Positions 15,104 through 25,029 of a stretch of 64,000 bases of DNA are shown here, in pieces; the first letter of the stretch is position 1, and each line of letters begins with the position of its first letter. The notes under the pieces were generated by a model. It had not been told where the DNA came from and made no database searches. It saw nothing but the letters and a program-made list of their open reading frames with translations. Made by a program: the position numbers and the translations under genes. This DNA is from Cranoglanis bouderius (Eukaryota > Chordata > Actinopteri > Siluriformes > Cranoglanididae), in NCBI GenBank assembly GCA_023630585.1, contig CM042541.1, forward strand, positions 12,492,501-12,556,500, in the 5' to 3' direction.

Positions 15104-16163
15104 ACACCCATCAACCATAACATTAAAAGAACTGACAGGTGAAGTGAATAACACTGATTACTCATTACAAACTGATTACACATTACAATGGTACCTGTCA
15201 AGGGGTTGGATATATTAGGCAGCAACTGAACAGTCAGTTCTCAAAGTTGATGTATGGAAGCAGGAAAAATGGGCAAGCGTAAGGATCTGAGCGAAGGGCC
15301 AAATTGTGATGGCTAGAGCATCTCCAAAATGGGTCTTGTGGGGTGTTCTCGGTATGCAGTGGTTAGTAAGGACAACCCGTGAACTGGCGACAGGGTCATG
15401 GGCGCCCAAGGCTCATTGATGCACATAGGGAGCGAAAGCTAGCCCGTCTGGTCTCATCCCACAGAAGAGCTACTGTAGCATAAATTGCTGAAAAAAGGTA
15501 ATGCTGGTTATGATAGAAAGGTGTCAGAATATATAGTACATCACAGCTTGCTGCGTACTAACAAATCAGTCAGAATGCCCATGCTGACCCCTGTACACCT
15601 CTGAAAGGGCCTACAATGGGCACGTGAGCATCAAAACTGGACCATGGAGCAATGGAAGAAGGGGGCCTGATGAATCACGTTTTCTTTAACATCATGTGGA
15701 TGACCGGGCGTGACCTGGGGAAGAGATGGCACCAGGATTCACTATGGGAAGAAGGCAAGCTGGCAGAGGCAGTGTGAAGCTCTGGGCAATGTTCTGCTGG
15801 GAAACCTTGGGTCCTGGCATTCATGTGGATGTTACTTTGACATGTACCACCTACCTAAACATTGCCATGAAGGGGTGTACTTGGTCTGCAACAAAGATAT
15901 TCCCAAATGGCAATGGCCTCTTTCAGTCGGATAATGCGCCCTGCCACACTGCAAAAATTGTTCAGGAATGATTTGAAGAACATGACAAAGAGTTCAAGAT
16001 GTTGATTTGGCCTCCAAATTCTCCAGATCTCAATGCGATCGAGCATCTGTGAAATCTGCGAGACTAACTTACAGAACTTAAAGGCTAACATCTTGGTGCC
16101 AGATACCACAGTACACCTTCAGACATCTTGTGGAGTCCATGCCTCAATAGGTCAGAGCTGTTT
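15104..16163 (+). mobile_element. Tc1-like transposon, family C, 3' truncated and decayed
   Basis: It begins with a terminal repeat (ACCATAACATTAAAA) and contains scattered transposase pieces: MGKRKDLSEGPNCDG-like start near 15269, then FQSDNAPCHTAKIVQE (about 15920-15969, a catalytic aspartate) and MLIWPPNSPDLNAIEHL (about 16000-16050, the final glutamate). I recognise it as one of the most abundant Tc1 families of fish genomes. Several stops and deletions disrupt it. The 3' end runs into the (TA)n array at 16166 without its terminal repeat. Confidence 0.85.
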
Positions 16164-16165
16164 TG

Positions 16166-16167
16166 TA

Positions 16168-16234
<67 letters not shown>
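16166..16234. repeat. (TA)n microsatellite
   Basis: About 34 TA units between two Tc1 fragments. Confidence 0.97.
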
Positions 16235-16235
<1 letters not shown>

Positions 16236-16238
<3 letters not shown>

Positions 16239-16436
16239 TATCTCAGGGGTGTACTCACTTTTGTTGCCAGCAGTTTAGACATTAATGGATGTGTTGAGTT
16301 ATTTTGAGGGGACAGCAAATTTACACTGTTATACAAGATGTACACTCACTACTTTACATTGTAGCAAAGTGTAATTTCGTCAGTGTTGTCCCATGAAAAG
16401 ATATAATAAAATATTTACAAAAATGTGAGGGGTGTA

Positions 16437-16438
<2 letters not shown>
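16236..16438 (-). mobile_element. Tc1-like family D end fragment
   Basis: Contains GGGGTGTACTCACTTTTGTTGC and, inverted at the other end, the match of the start of the element at 33881 (ending GAGGGGTGTACTGTA). It corresponds to an internally deleted family D copy, close kin of 61156-61464, and is bounded by TA arrays on both sides. Confidence 0.75.

Positions 16439-16495
<57 letters not shown>
16439..16495. repeat. (TA)n microsatellite
   Basis: About 28 TA units, starting exactly where the family D fragment ends. Confidence 0.97.
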
Positions 16496-16499
<4 letters not shown>

Positions 16500-16985
16500 G
16501 AGCCTGTGCCCACAATAGCCTCAGATTCCTGTTCTTGGCTGACAGGAGTGGAACCCAATGTTGTCTTCTGCTGTTATGTGCATGCTGAGAGCTGAGATGC
16601 TTTTCTGCTTACCATGGTTGTAAAGAGTGATTATTTGAGTTACTATACCCTTCCTGGAAGCTCAAACCATTCTGGCAGTTTTCCTCTGAACTCTCCTATA
16701 AACTTATGAACCGTTGCTCATTCAATGTTTTTTTTTTTTTTTTTTTTTGCACCATTCTGTGTAAAATCTATAGACTGAGGTGTGAAATTCCCAGGAGATC
16801 AGAAGTTGGTTAAATATTCAAACCAGCCCTTCTGGTACCAACTTCCATTCCACAATCAAATTCACAGAGATCACATTTTTCTTTCTGATGTGAACATAAC
16901 TTGACTTGTAGCTGCATGATTTTTTTGCATTGGCTGATGCCACATGATTGGCTGATAATAGTTCCTAATAAAGTGGATGTATATA
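16496..16985 (-). mobile_element. Tc1-like family E remnant (5' half of transposase)
   Basis: On the minus strand the sequence resembles the N-terminal part of a well known fish Tc1 family whose end reads CCTAATAAAGTGG (here 16961-16973). The related, better preserved copy at 54823-55205 encodes MGKKIDPSDFDRGMIVGA. A T run (16730-16748) interrupts it. The 3' half is missing. Confidence 0.65.
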
Positions 16986-16987
16986 TT

Positions 16988-18152
16988 AGGGCTGACAATA
17001 TAACGCATTAATTTAGTGTGATTAAACATGGAAATTAATCAATCTTTACGTCATCTTACATTGCATGCAGTTGCTTATTGATGAGCATGATGCAAGGCGA
17101 CGACCAAACTCTGCCTGGCCCTGTGAAGGAAAATTTTCAATTCCAAACGCATCCAGATGGGAGCACTGATAAGACCAAAGTCTTTTGCACTATCTGCAAT
17201 AAGGAATTTGCATACCATCGAAGCAATTCTAGCCTGAAATACCAACTCAAAGCATGTTTTAGCGAGCTCTACAGTTAGCACAATCCCGGCTGCTACAGTC
17301 AACATGCTCTGCCAAACCACACTGACCGAGAGTAGGCAGCACAGAATTAGTAAGTCTACATCGGAAAAACTAGCAAATACGATAGCTAAATGGATTGCTA
17401 CAAAAGCCCTGAGTGGTCATACTTTTTTTTTTTTCTTTCTTGTTTTCTCATGATCTCGACTTAATTTTCTCATGATCTCAACATAACAAAATAGTTGTTT
17501 TCTCATGATATCGACATAACAAAAGTTGTTTTTCATGATCACAACGTTATTTTTCTGTGTACTTGACATAACAACATGTTTTTATTGTTCTGGAGGCAGT
17601 TTTTATTGTTCTGGAGAGGACACCCCTATCTCTTATTCTCTCTACAGCGGGGAATTATTAAGTTTATGATGGTGATGGCAAAGACGCCAACGTGCATACA
17701 ACACCTGTCCCATTCAATGGCGTTAGATTTTCTCATGATAAAATGACGTTGTGAGAAAACAGCTTTTTGTTATGTCAAGATCACAAGAAAACAACTTTTG
17801 TTATGTCAAGATCATGAGAAAACTAATTAATAATACATGGAATAAAAAATTAATAACACATGGATGCTTAGGGCTTCCTTAGATTGCTGTGGACTGTAGG
17901 CCTGTTAATATGGTGGAAGGAGGTTGATGGAAGCATTTCAAATTGTATCCTCCCATACAACCTAAAAGTTTATGTGTAATCAATTCTTTGTTAAATCAAA
18001 TAAAACAATATATTTCTTTCTAAAGCTACTTTTTGTAATATCTATTCAATGCTTTTCTCATCTAACACAATAATGACTTTAAATGATCTTTTGGGGGTAA
18101 ATTGTCAAAATTGATGTGATTAATTGTGATTAATTTGACTTATTAATTGGCA

Positions 18153-18156
<4 letters not shown>
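16988..18156 (+). mobile_element. probable hAT-like element with BED finger remnant
   Basis: A short + strand ORF (17078-17278) includes TKVFCTICNKEFAYHRSNSS and LKYQLKA, a BED/C2H2-type finger of a hAT transposase. The flanks carry GATTAATTGTGATTAATTTG-like AT motifs typical of the ends of one fish hAT group. No target duplication was identified. A second repeat (17420-17840) is inserted in it. Confidence 0.5.
17420..17840. repeat. foldback-like repeat with TCATGATCTCGACATAACAA units
   Basis: A unit resembling TTCTCATGATCTCGACATAA occurs about four times on the left side (17441-17575) and in inverted form (TTATGTCAAGATCATGAGAA) on the right (17735-17825). Tandem units in inverted arms would fold into a large stem. 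The family was not identified. Confidence 0.6.

Positions 18157-18229
<73 letters not shown>
18157..18229. repeat. (TA)n microsatellite
   Basis: About 36 TA units, 120 bp upstream of a coding exon. Confidence 0.97.
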
Positions 18230-18231
<2 letters not shown>

Positions 18232-18349
18232 CATATACCTACAGTATATACAGTTTATAATATCACATATGTGCCTATATACATTGTTGAAAGTGGCATG
18301 TTAAACTCACTTTACTGTGTATTAAAGCGATGTGCTTTGTGTGGAGCAG

Positions 18350-18497
18350 GGTCTGCTAAAGGTGGCAGTGGACAATGCACGTGTGCAGGAAAAACAGGTG
18401 CAGCAGGAGAGGAAAGAGCTCAAGTTGGAGCTGTACAGAGAACGAGAAATGAGAGAGAGTCTGGAGAGGCAGCTCACTTCTGAGCTCCACAGCCGAG
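18350..18497 (+). CDS. dach2: dach2-like exon, first half of Dachbox-C coiled coil
   Basis: The exon starts after GCAG (18346-18349) and ends with one base of a split codon before GT at 18498. It encodes GLLKVAVDNARVQEKQVQQ followed by a charged helix (ERKELKLELYREREMRE, then SLERQLTSELHSR), the start of the DD2/Dachbox-C coiled coil that mediates EYA binding in the family. The ELYRERE and QQE segments look more like vertebrate DACH2 than DACH1, which as I remember it has an MDFLRERE-type segment. Entry is phase 0 and exit is phase 1, both compatible with the neighbouring exons. The flanking introns are about 3.6 and 3.8 kb and full of repeats. There are no internal stops, unlike every transposon ORF nearby. 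Confidence 0.93.
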
Positions 18498-18892
18498 GTA
18501 CATACAGGCAAAAGATGTGTTTGTGTGTGTACTTTCTATTATTCTCAACGTGGGGAACAAATGTCCAAATGTCTGAGAAATATAATACACAATGTGTCTC
18601 ATGTTTGGAAGGGGCCATTCTATCTCAATTGGTCCAATACAGGTTGCTCGTCCATTTTTAATTTTCTTAATTTGTGGCATTGCAAATCCACCATTTAAAA
18701 GAAATATATATATTTTTTACTTGGTTTAACTATGACGGCCATCTTTGTGTCATGGCACACAACAAATTTTGGTTATGCAGCTGTATACAGAAACCTCAAT
18801 ATCTTGGCTCAGGATGGTCCTAACTCTTTGGAACAAAAACTGATCTCTAGAGCACATTAAAGGTACATGGACATATATGAACTTGCAGATTC

Positions 18893-19545
18893 TTGTTTGA
18901 GACTTCTCTCATAATTTTTTTTATGGCGGTGAGTAAGTGCAATTTTCTTTAATTCCTCTCACTTTCAGGTTGAATATCTCTTGTGGGGGACCAGATATGA
19001 ACCTGAAATTTTCACAGAAATAAGTCCTCTATAGTAGCATTCTGCTGTAAAAAAAAAAAAATTGTGAGTTTGAGTTTGGAGGTTCTCTGTGATGAGCTGT
19101 GTTTATTTTTCTCCTGTGATAAAAGCAGCAATAACTTCTGAGCTGTAGTCACTTATTGCTTTTATCACAGGAGAAACACCAACATAGCTCTTTTTATGAC
19201 ACTGTTCATTTGTAAAACACCCAACTGAACACTGTAATTCCATATTTGGATAAAATCTATTCATGCATACCAACTGTACACCTGTAGCAACATGATAGAT
19301 CAGGCTGGTTCTTCAAATCTGGCCCTCAAGGGCCACTGTCCTGCAGAGTTTACCTCCAACCTCAAACTCACAAATTTTTACAGCAGAATGCTACTATAGA
19401 GGACTTATTTCTGTGAATATTTCAGGCCTTATCTAGTCCCCTACCAGAGATATTCAACCCAAAAATGAGGGGATTTTTTAAAAATTGCACTTTCTCACCC
19501 CCATAAAAAAAAGTCTCAAACCTGAAATCTTCTGCATGAACACTA
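18893..19545. repeat. inner foldback element with long terminal inverted repeats
   Basis: Arms of about 175 bp (18893-19071 and 19367-19545) are inverted copies; the best match is the stretch with AGAAATAAGTCCTCTATAGT and GCATTCTGCTGTAAAAA. A further hairpin sits inside: CTCCTGTGATAAAAGCAGCA (from about 19111) pairs with the inverted TTTTATCACAGGAG near 19157. It is non-coding. Confidence 0.7.
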
Positions 19546-19662
19546 TACTTACCTAGATACCACCTAAAAATTAAACATATAAATTATCTAAAATATATAA
19601 ATAATAAAATATATTGCCCCTAAAAGTGGAACTGTGATCTTAAGCATTACATTTGGACTTAA

Positions 19663-19998
19663 GGCCCATTCACACCAAGAACAATAGCTATAAAGTAACA
19701 ATAACGATAAATATATTAGTGTCCACACAAGCGCACGATATCATTCTAAGCACATGCTGTAGTTATGTTATCTGCCACTTTAAATGCTCGAGCTCTTTAA
19801 AGCAGGATGTATTCTGATTGGCTGTCAATGTTTTTATTGTCCATCAGCAGAAAAAAATCGTTCTGAAAGTGATTCCAATGATGTAGTTTCTCTTTGCCAT
19901 TATCTTTATAGTTGTGGTGTGGATTCTGCTATTTTTTTTTTATAATAAGAACGATTTTTCTTTATCATTATTGTTATAGTTATTGGTGTGAACGGGCT
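19663..19998. mobile_element. MITE flanked by TTAA duplications
   Basis: Ends GGCCCATTCACACCAA and inverted TTGGTGTGAACGGGCT lie directly inside TTAA at 19659-19662 and 19999-20002. Subterminal ACAATAACGATAAA is also mirrored (TTTATCATTATTGTTATAG). A TTAA duplication points to piggyBac-type (or Kolobok-type) mobilisation. There is no coding capacity. Confidence 0.7.
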
Positions 19999-20074
19999 TT
20001 AAGGAGTATGACTGTGCAAAATGTTTATATATACATGTACCCTGTAATGCGCTTGTTAGTGTTTCCCCTCGTGC

Positions 20075-20594
20075 TGCTCGCGGAAGCGAGTGAGTAGCGC
20101 ATTTTCACATTCACAGACTCTCGCTTTGTTTACGTCGCCACGTGCATCTTTGTTTTGGTTTATGTCATGTCTCCACCCCTGTATGTTTATTGGTTCTTTG
20201 TTTTGGTTCACGTCATGTCTCCGCCCCTGTTTGCTTATTGGTTCTGTGATTATGTGTCATTATGTCTCAGGTGTTTTACGTTAAGCCTTGTTTCATTCAT
20301 GTTATTTAAGCTTTTCGTTTCTTCGCCTCGGGGCGAAGTATTAGCTCTGTAACTTTGTTTCCTTGTCTTATACCAAGCGGATTATTACAGACTGTGTTTT
20401 GGAATTTTGGAACTTTGCTATGCCCCTCGGATTTTGGATTATTGCCTTGCCCTTGTCTGGATATCGTTTGTTTGAACTGACTTTGCTTTTTGCGTTACGT
20501 TTTTCCCCTGTTCCTTTACTTTTGACCTTGTACCTAAATAAAGTGACGATTTTCCTCCGCACCTGTATCCAGCCCTCCTTTGCGTTATCTAACA
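20075..20594 (+). mobile_element. solo LTR with 4-bp TSD
   Basis: It starts TGCTCG and ends TAACA, with GTGC at both sides (20071-20074, 20595-20598). Promoter-like parts are present: a tandem duplication of about 50 bp at 20148-20245 with CGCCCC and ATTGG (inverted CCAAT) boxes, a TATTTAAG box near 20300, and AATAAA at 20537-20542 followed by about 50 bp. This is the layout of a fish Ty3/gypsy-like LTR; no internal region remains, so it arose by recombination between two LTRs. Confidence 0.72.
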
Positions 20595-21239
20595 GTGCTC
20601 TAGAGATCAGTTTTTGTTCCAAGGAGCTAGGACCATCCTGACCCGAGATATTGAGGTTTCCATAAACAGCTGTATAACCAAAATTGCCATGACACAAAGA
20701 TGGTTATTGTTGTTAAACCAAGTAAAATAAAAAAAATAATAATAAAACTGGTGGTTTTGCAATGCCAATACATAGAGGTAATCACTCAAAAATAAAAATT
20801 TAAATGTATAACAAGTCAATCAACCAATTTTACAATTTTTTGGATCACTTAAGATGGACTAACCCGAAGCAAATAATGAAACAAATCACAAGTCATCCAT
20901 TTGATTAGAGGTTTAGGTGTCAGAAGCAGTCAATGAAAGTCACTGGGAAAGCCTATTAACATAGCACTACTAGTCTTTGTAGTATCCCAATTCAAGGAAA
21001 AGAGGTGAATATTTACTGAATAATTGTATGCATTCTTATAATCTATATTTTTAGTCAGCCCCCTTGGCATAATTAAGTCAGTGTTAGTAGCTGTTGGAAT
21101 TAACACTGTGCACTTACCATAATTAGAGGTTAATGCACATCTCTGTGTTAATTTAAGTAACATTTACCTTCCTCTCTGTGTTTACAGTAATAATGAATTA
21201 ATTACTTAATAAGAAAGTGGCATCCATATTTATATACTG

Positions 21240-21560
21240 CCGAATGATTGATGAATGAAAAGGAAAAAATGGCACCTGCAGAATGAAATGTCTAAACAAT
21301 GATGGTGTGCTGCCAAAAGAATATCTCTAACAGTTGGATTTACTGCAGTCGACTGCCGCATTTGTGCCAAGAAATTAAGTCAATTAGCCGGCTTGATAAC
21401 AACTCCGACAATATGTACAAATATTTCAATAATTTCATAGCCACGGCTGTTGCTGCCATGCAAATTATTCATATGCAGCTCTTAATGGTGCAGGAAATGA
21501 AAGATTTGGTGAATCAAATGCATGTAATTAGAGGTGTGAGGAATAAGTGATGGTGGCAGA
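21240..21560. promoter_or_regulatory. candidate conserved intronic enhancer
   Basis: A repeat-free block of balanced composition contains an octamer-like ATGCAAATTATTCATATGCA, TCAATTAGCCGG, CATGTAATTAGAGG and AATGATTGATGAATG, i.e. clustered POU/homeodomain/PBX-type cores. It lies 0.7 kb before a coding exon of a developmental regulator. This is inference from motif content; cross-species alignment is needed to confirm. Confidence 0.35.
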
Positions 21561-21587
21561 GGATAGAGTTTGTGTGCGTGTGTGCAT

Positions 21588-21590
<3 letters not shown>

Positions 21591-21640
<50 letters not shown>

Positions 21641-21716
21641 CCCTAGTAGGTGGGTCACTCTAAGTGTGTTTCAAAGAACTGTTAAACACGCAAGCACACA
21701 CACACACACACACACA
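21591..21716. repeat. (TG)n and inverted (AC)n microsatellite pair
   Basis: A TG array (21591-21638) and a shorter AC array (21693-21715) 55 bp apart can pair as a hairpin. Confidence 0.9.
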
Positions 21717-22273
21717 AAATTACTTCTGCTTACACTTGTTCAGCAAGAATTGATACACTGCATAAAGTTGATGGAGATGGTGTTACATGCAGCTGTTCTT
21801 AGCATCTAAAAGCTGAACGAGCAGCCAGTTCCAGTTTAGGATTTTTTATCAATGTACTTGAAATCTCAGTTTTGAATTATTTTAAATCAATCAGGTCTTA
21901 AATATTATGATTATTCCAGTCAAAACAACTGGTATAAAAACTGAATATGTAGTCTCTTCATGTGTTTATTTTTGTTCATTCCATTAATTAAATTTCTTCC
22001 TTAATGAACTACATTTAAACTGTGCACATATTAAGAAGGTTAACAAACTGAGAACAGTGTTACTGTACTCCCACTGAAAGTTGTTGCGAATCCACTGGGC
22101 TCCACAATGTTGTGTCTCTAGTGATAATTGAGCACTTTCAACTGTACAGGTGTAAATTTGCAAATTATGTGAGTTACTGAAAAGTGGCAAATGTAACAGC
22201 AAAGCTCATCTTCTTGCTAGTTCACACTTTATATCACTCACTCTCCCTCTTGCTTTCTCCCACTCCTCCTCAG

Positions 22274-22420
22274 CTACCATCCAGAAGCGTCTGAAGAAGG
22301 AGAAGAAGGTGAAGAGGAAACTGCAGGAGGCTCTGGATTTCGAGTCAAAGAGGAGAGAACAGGTGGAACAGGCCCTCAAACAAACTACCTCTCCTGAGAG
22401 CCTCTGCATGAGTCTCAATG
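22274..22420 (+). CDS. dach2: dach2-like exon, second half of Dachbox-C coiled coil
   Basis: A strong polypyrimidine tract ending in CCTCAG (to 22273) precedes the exon, and GTGGGC follows at 22421. Joined to the split G of the previous exon it reads ATIQKRLKKEKKVKRKLQEA, then LDFESKRREQVEQALKQ and TTSPESLCMSLN. The lysine/arginine-rich helix is the most conserved C-terminal signature of DACH proteins. FESKRREQVEQALKQ again favours DACH2; DACH1 has ETKRREQAEQTLKQ as I recall it. The exon is 147 bp, phase 1 at both ends, so skipping it would keep the frame but remove half the coiled coil. Confidence 0.93.
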
Positions 22421-23600
22421 GTGGGCATATTTTCGCTGGTATCTTTCTTTATCCATTTCTCCAACTATTTCTTCAAACATTTGATTTTTTTTTTTGTCCA
22501 AGCAAGAAGAGACCTTTTGTCTCAGAGGCTGACTTCCCATAGTTCTCGCTTATATTAGGTGGAGTCACTGTATGCAGCATAATAGTTTATATCAGAAGAT
22601 GACAGTGGATACATAGATATATTGAGGCACAGATGACAGAGTTTGTATATAGCTACATTATTATCTCAAGATGGCGCTGTGCTAGTGGCAGCCAGTTACA
22701 GCAGCTCCCGTCTGTAGAGATGTTTTTTCCTACCTACATTAGGTATTTCTACTTACCCACTGTGTGAATTTCCCTTTGGGATCTATTTCTCTGTCTATCT
22801 ATACTGGCAGTATCTCACTATTATCACACTGTTAAGTGTGGGCCAAAGTCACAGTTTTGTTATGATGAATTAATTCCAAAATTGCACACATTGGTATTCA
22901 AACCTCAGACATAACAATAGACATGGCTGGTTTATACTTCTGCACTGAAGCATATTTCATGGTGATGCAGAGAGAGCAGGTTATGGCTAAGCATGGTACA
23001 CAGAGTCACACGGACATGCTAACTTGCCGTCCTCTCCAAAGCTAACAGCACAACTTATGTATCTTTGGTGCTCTGCGTCAAACAGCCTTTAGGCAAATGC
23101 TCACTGGTGAAGGTGGGGAGGTGTGTCTCTTCTTCCGGAGGTTGTATCAAGAGTTTACTTTACACTTAAAGGTTCAGATTATTAAACACACTGCTTGTAG
23201 CCAACTAATGTATGTAATATTTAATGTGATTTAATGTTATATGATGTTAGTTAGAATATTAGATTTCTACTGTTTACACAGAAGACCAGTTAGTACAATA
23301 GACTAATCTGGTTTTGTCCACTTACTCTTATTGAGCTTTGTGGAAAATTTTCTTTCTTTTCTGGCTCACTATATGAGGCTTAAGGTTTGTTCTTTACGGT
23401 CATTGTCTTAGCTATTAGCTGGCTAAGATGGCTATGTTGCTTATAGAAACAAACATGCAGCTCATGTTTGGTGATATAATGAATGAAGATGATATATGTT
23501 GTTATCCTTATTAGCCATTAATTAATTGTAGTGAAGTAATGTGTAGTGGGCACATGCATTTAAGGGGTGCAACATAGCTCTGTTTGTGTCTTTCTCCTAG
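22421..23600. other. non-coding intron sequence
   Basis: Mostly unremarkable AT-rich DNA. A LINE tail-like scrap (TTTCCCTTTGGGATC, followed by TCTGTCTATC) lies at about 22769-22800. Nothing else was recognised. Confidence 0.45.
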
Positions 23601-24289
23601 TTTTTGATTGGATTTGAATTACAATGTAACAGCTATGCAAGGATTAAGTGTAATTATATCCGCATTTAAGCAGGTCTATAAGAGGACTATTGCAAAGTCT
23701 GTTGTATGTGCCAGACTTCCTGCTGCCAGCTGGTGGCGCTATGACTGTGACCTACAATAGCCACATCCATGTGATCAGCCCCCATGACCAAACATACAAC
23801 ACCAATTTGATCTAAATCAGACAATGCACTTAGAAGATATGAACTCTTCCTTTTTCCATTTTTTGTCATTAATTTAATCCCTCACCATGGTCACACCATT
23901 TGAGATATCAAAAATCTGCAATTTAGCATCTTCAATGCCATAGCATAATGTTGACCACATTTGGTGAGAATCGCATGAATCCCCTTGGAGGAGTATTTAA
24001 AAATTCAAAGCCTGCCATTTAAAAAAAAAATCCACATTAAATCCAAAATGACCTAGTTCCTGTTGGGCGGAGCTAATGATATAGAGCCATTCTATAGAGC
24101 CCTCCCTCCCGGACCATGTCTTAGCTTTTGCCTACGCCTAACGGCCGACAACTCTGGTGTGTGTGCTGACTTTCATGAAATCTTAAGCATGCTAAGAGCC
24201 TCAAAACACCTGAATATACAAAGAATAAGAGTATTAAAGTTTGATGCGTAAATGTGCATGTGCCTAAAACTTTTGCACAGTACTGTATT
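23600..24289. repeat. interspersed repeats, partly Tc1-derived end
   Basis: The CTGCCAGCTGGTGGCGCTATGA stretch (about 23721-23742) and the following sequence are of a type I recognise from many fish introns, class uncertain. The end at 24255-24289 (ACTTTTGCACAGTACTGTA) is a typical fish mariner/Tc1 terminal end. Confidence 0.4.
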
Positions 24290-24420
24290 CATTCATTTAT
24301 CTTCAGAAACTGCTTCACCCCGGTCAGGGCTGTAACAGATCCTTAGTCTATCATGGGAACACTGGGTGTGAGGCCTGGATGGGATGCCAGTCCATCACAG
24401 GGCACCTTGGGGGGTGAATG
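24290..24420 (-). repeat. SINE 3'-tail fragment
   Basis: CATTCATTTATCTTCAGAAA, CCCGGTCAGGG and GATGCCAGTCCATCACAGGG are the inverted tail of a common fish SINE. The head is missing. Confidence 0.55.
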
Positions 24421-24447
24421 TATAGATAATTTGTCAAAATCTCACAG

Positions 24448-24724
24448 GGGCACTGTGGCTTAGTGGTTAGCACGTTTGCCTTGTACCGCTGGGGGTTCGA
24501 TTCCCACCTCTGCCCCGTGTGGGCAAAGTTTGTACGTTCTGCCTGTGCTTTGGGGGTTTCCTCTGGGTACTCCGGTTTCCTCCCCTAGTTGTAAGACGTG
24601 CATTTTAAGCTGAGTGGCATCTCTAAATTGTCCGTGGTGTGTCCCTACCTTGTGCCCTAAGTCCAGGCTCCCCCTGACCCTGTGTAGGATAAGTGGCACA
24701 GAAAATGGATATATGGATGGATAG
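24448..24724 (+). repeat. tRNA-derived SINE, near complete
   Basis: The head has an A box TGGCTTAGTGG (24456-24466) and a B box GGTTCGATTCC (24494-24504), followed by the conserved core (CTCCGGTTTCCTCCCC, AAATTGTCCGT) and a GGATAAGTGGCACAGAAAAT tail ending in ATGG repeats. This matches the DANA/Mermaid-like SINEs of fish. Confidence 0.82.
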
Positions 24725-24879
24725 TTCATACCTTGGAGGTTACCTTGGAGAATTTTCTTGAGTAAATGAAAATGAAAAAAATGGCATCTGATATGTTTTT
24801 TTCCAGTAGCATTTTTAAACACAGAAAAAACAATCCTGGACTTTAATGGGATGATACCCATGATTAATTAATAGGGTAA

Positions 24880-25020
24880 TATGTATGTGTCAAATGAAAA
24901 GCTGAAATTCTGATATATCGTCTCATATTTCTGATCTCAAACCCAAATGTCTTCAGTGTATAGCAAAAATAAAAGAATTGGCCTTGCTGTTCCAATACTT
25001 TCAGTGGGAACTGTGTTGAA
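24880..25020. repeat. solo terminal repeat fragment of Tc1-like family B
   Basis: Carries CTCAAACCCAAATGTCTTCAG, AGAATTGGCCTTGCTGTTCC and AATACTTTCAG, matching the right terminal repeat of the element that ends near 28987. Confidence 0.6.
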
Positions 25021-25029
25021 AATATCTGA

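Larger units (their letters stand above)
18673..20780. repeat. outer inverted repeat pair in the dach2-like intron
   Basis: The left arm, about 18673-18860, and right arm, about 20595-20780, are diverged inverted copies (shared stretches include AAACTGATCTCTAGAGCAC, CTCAATATCT, TACTTGGTTTAAC and ATCTTTGTGTCATGGCA). Between them lie a smaller inverted-repeat element, a TTAA-flanked MITE and a solo LTR. The LTR is inserted at the inner edge of the right arm. The arms look like the terminal repeats of an unnamed DNA element. Confidence 0.65.

Noticed and set aside
20363..20697. Open frames of about 92 and 109 codons on both strands
   Set aside because: They overlie the solo LTR and the outer inverted repeat; no protein similarity seen.
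24448..24520. tRNA-like head with A and B boxes
   Set aside because: It is continuous with a SINE core and tail, so it is a SINE and not a functional tRNA gene; the same holds for 1597-1785 and 37374-37488.
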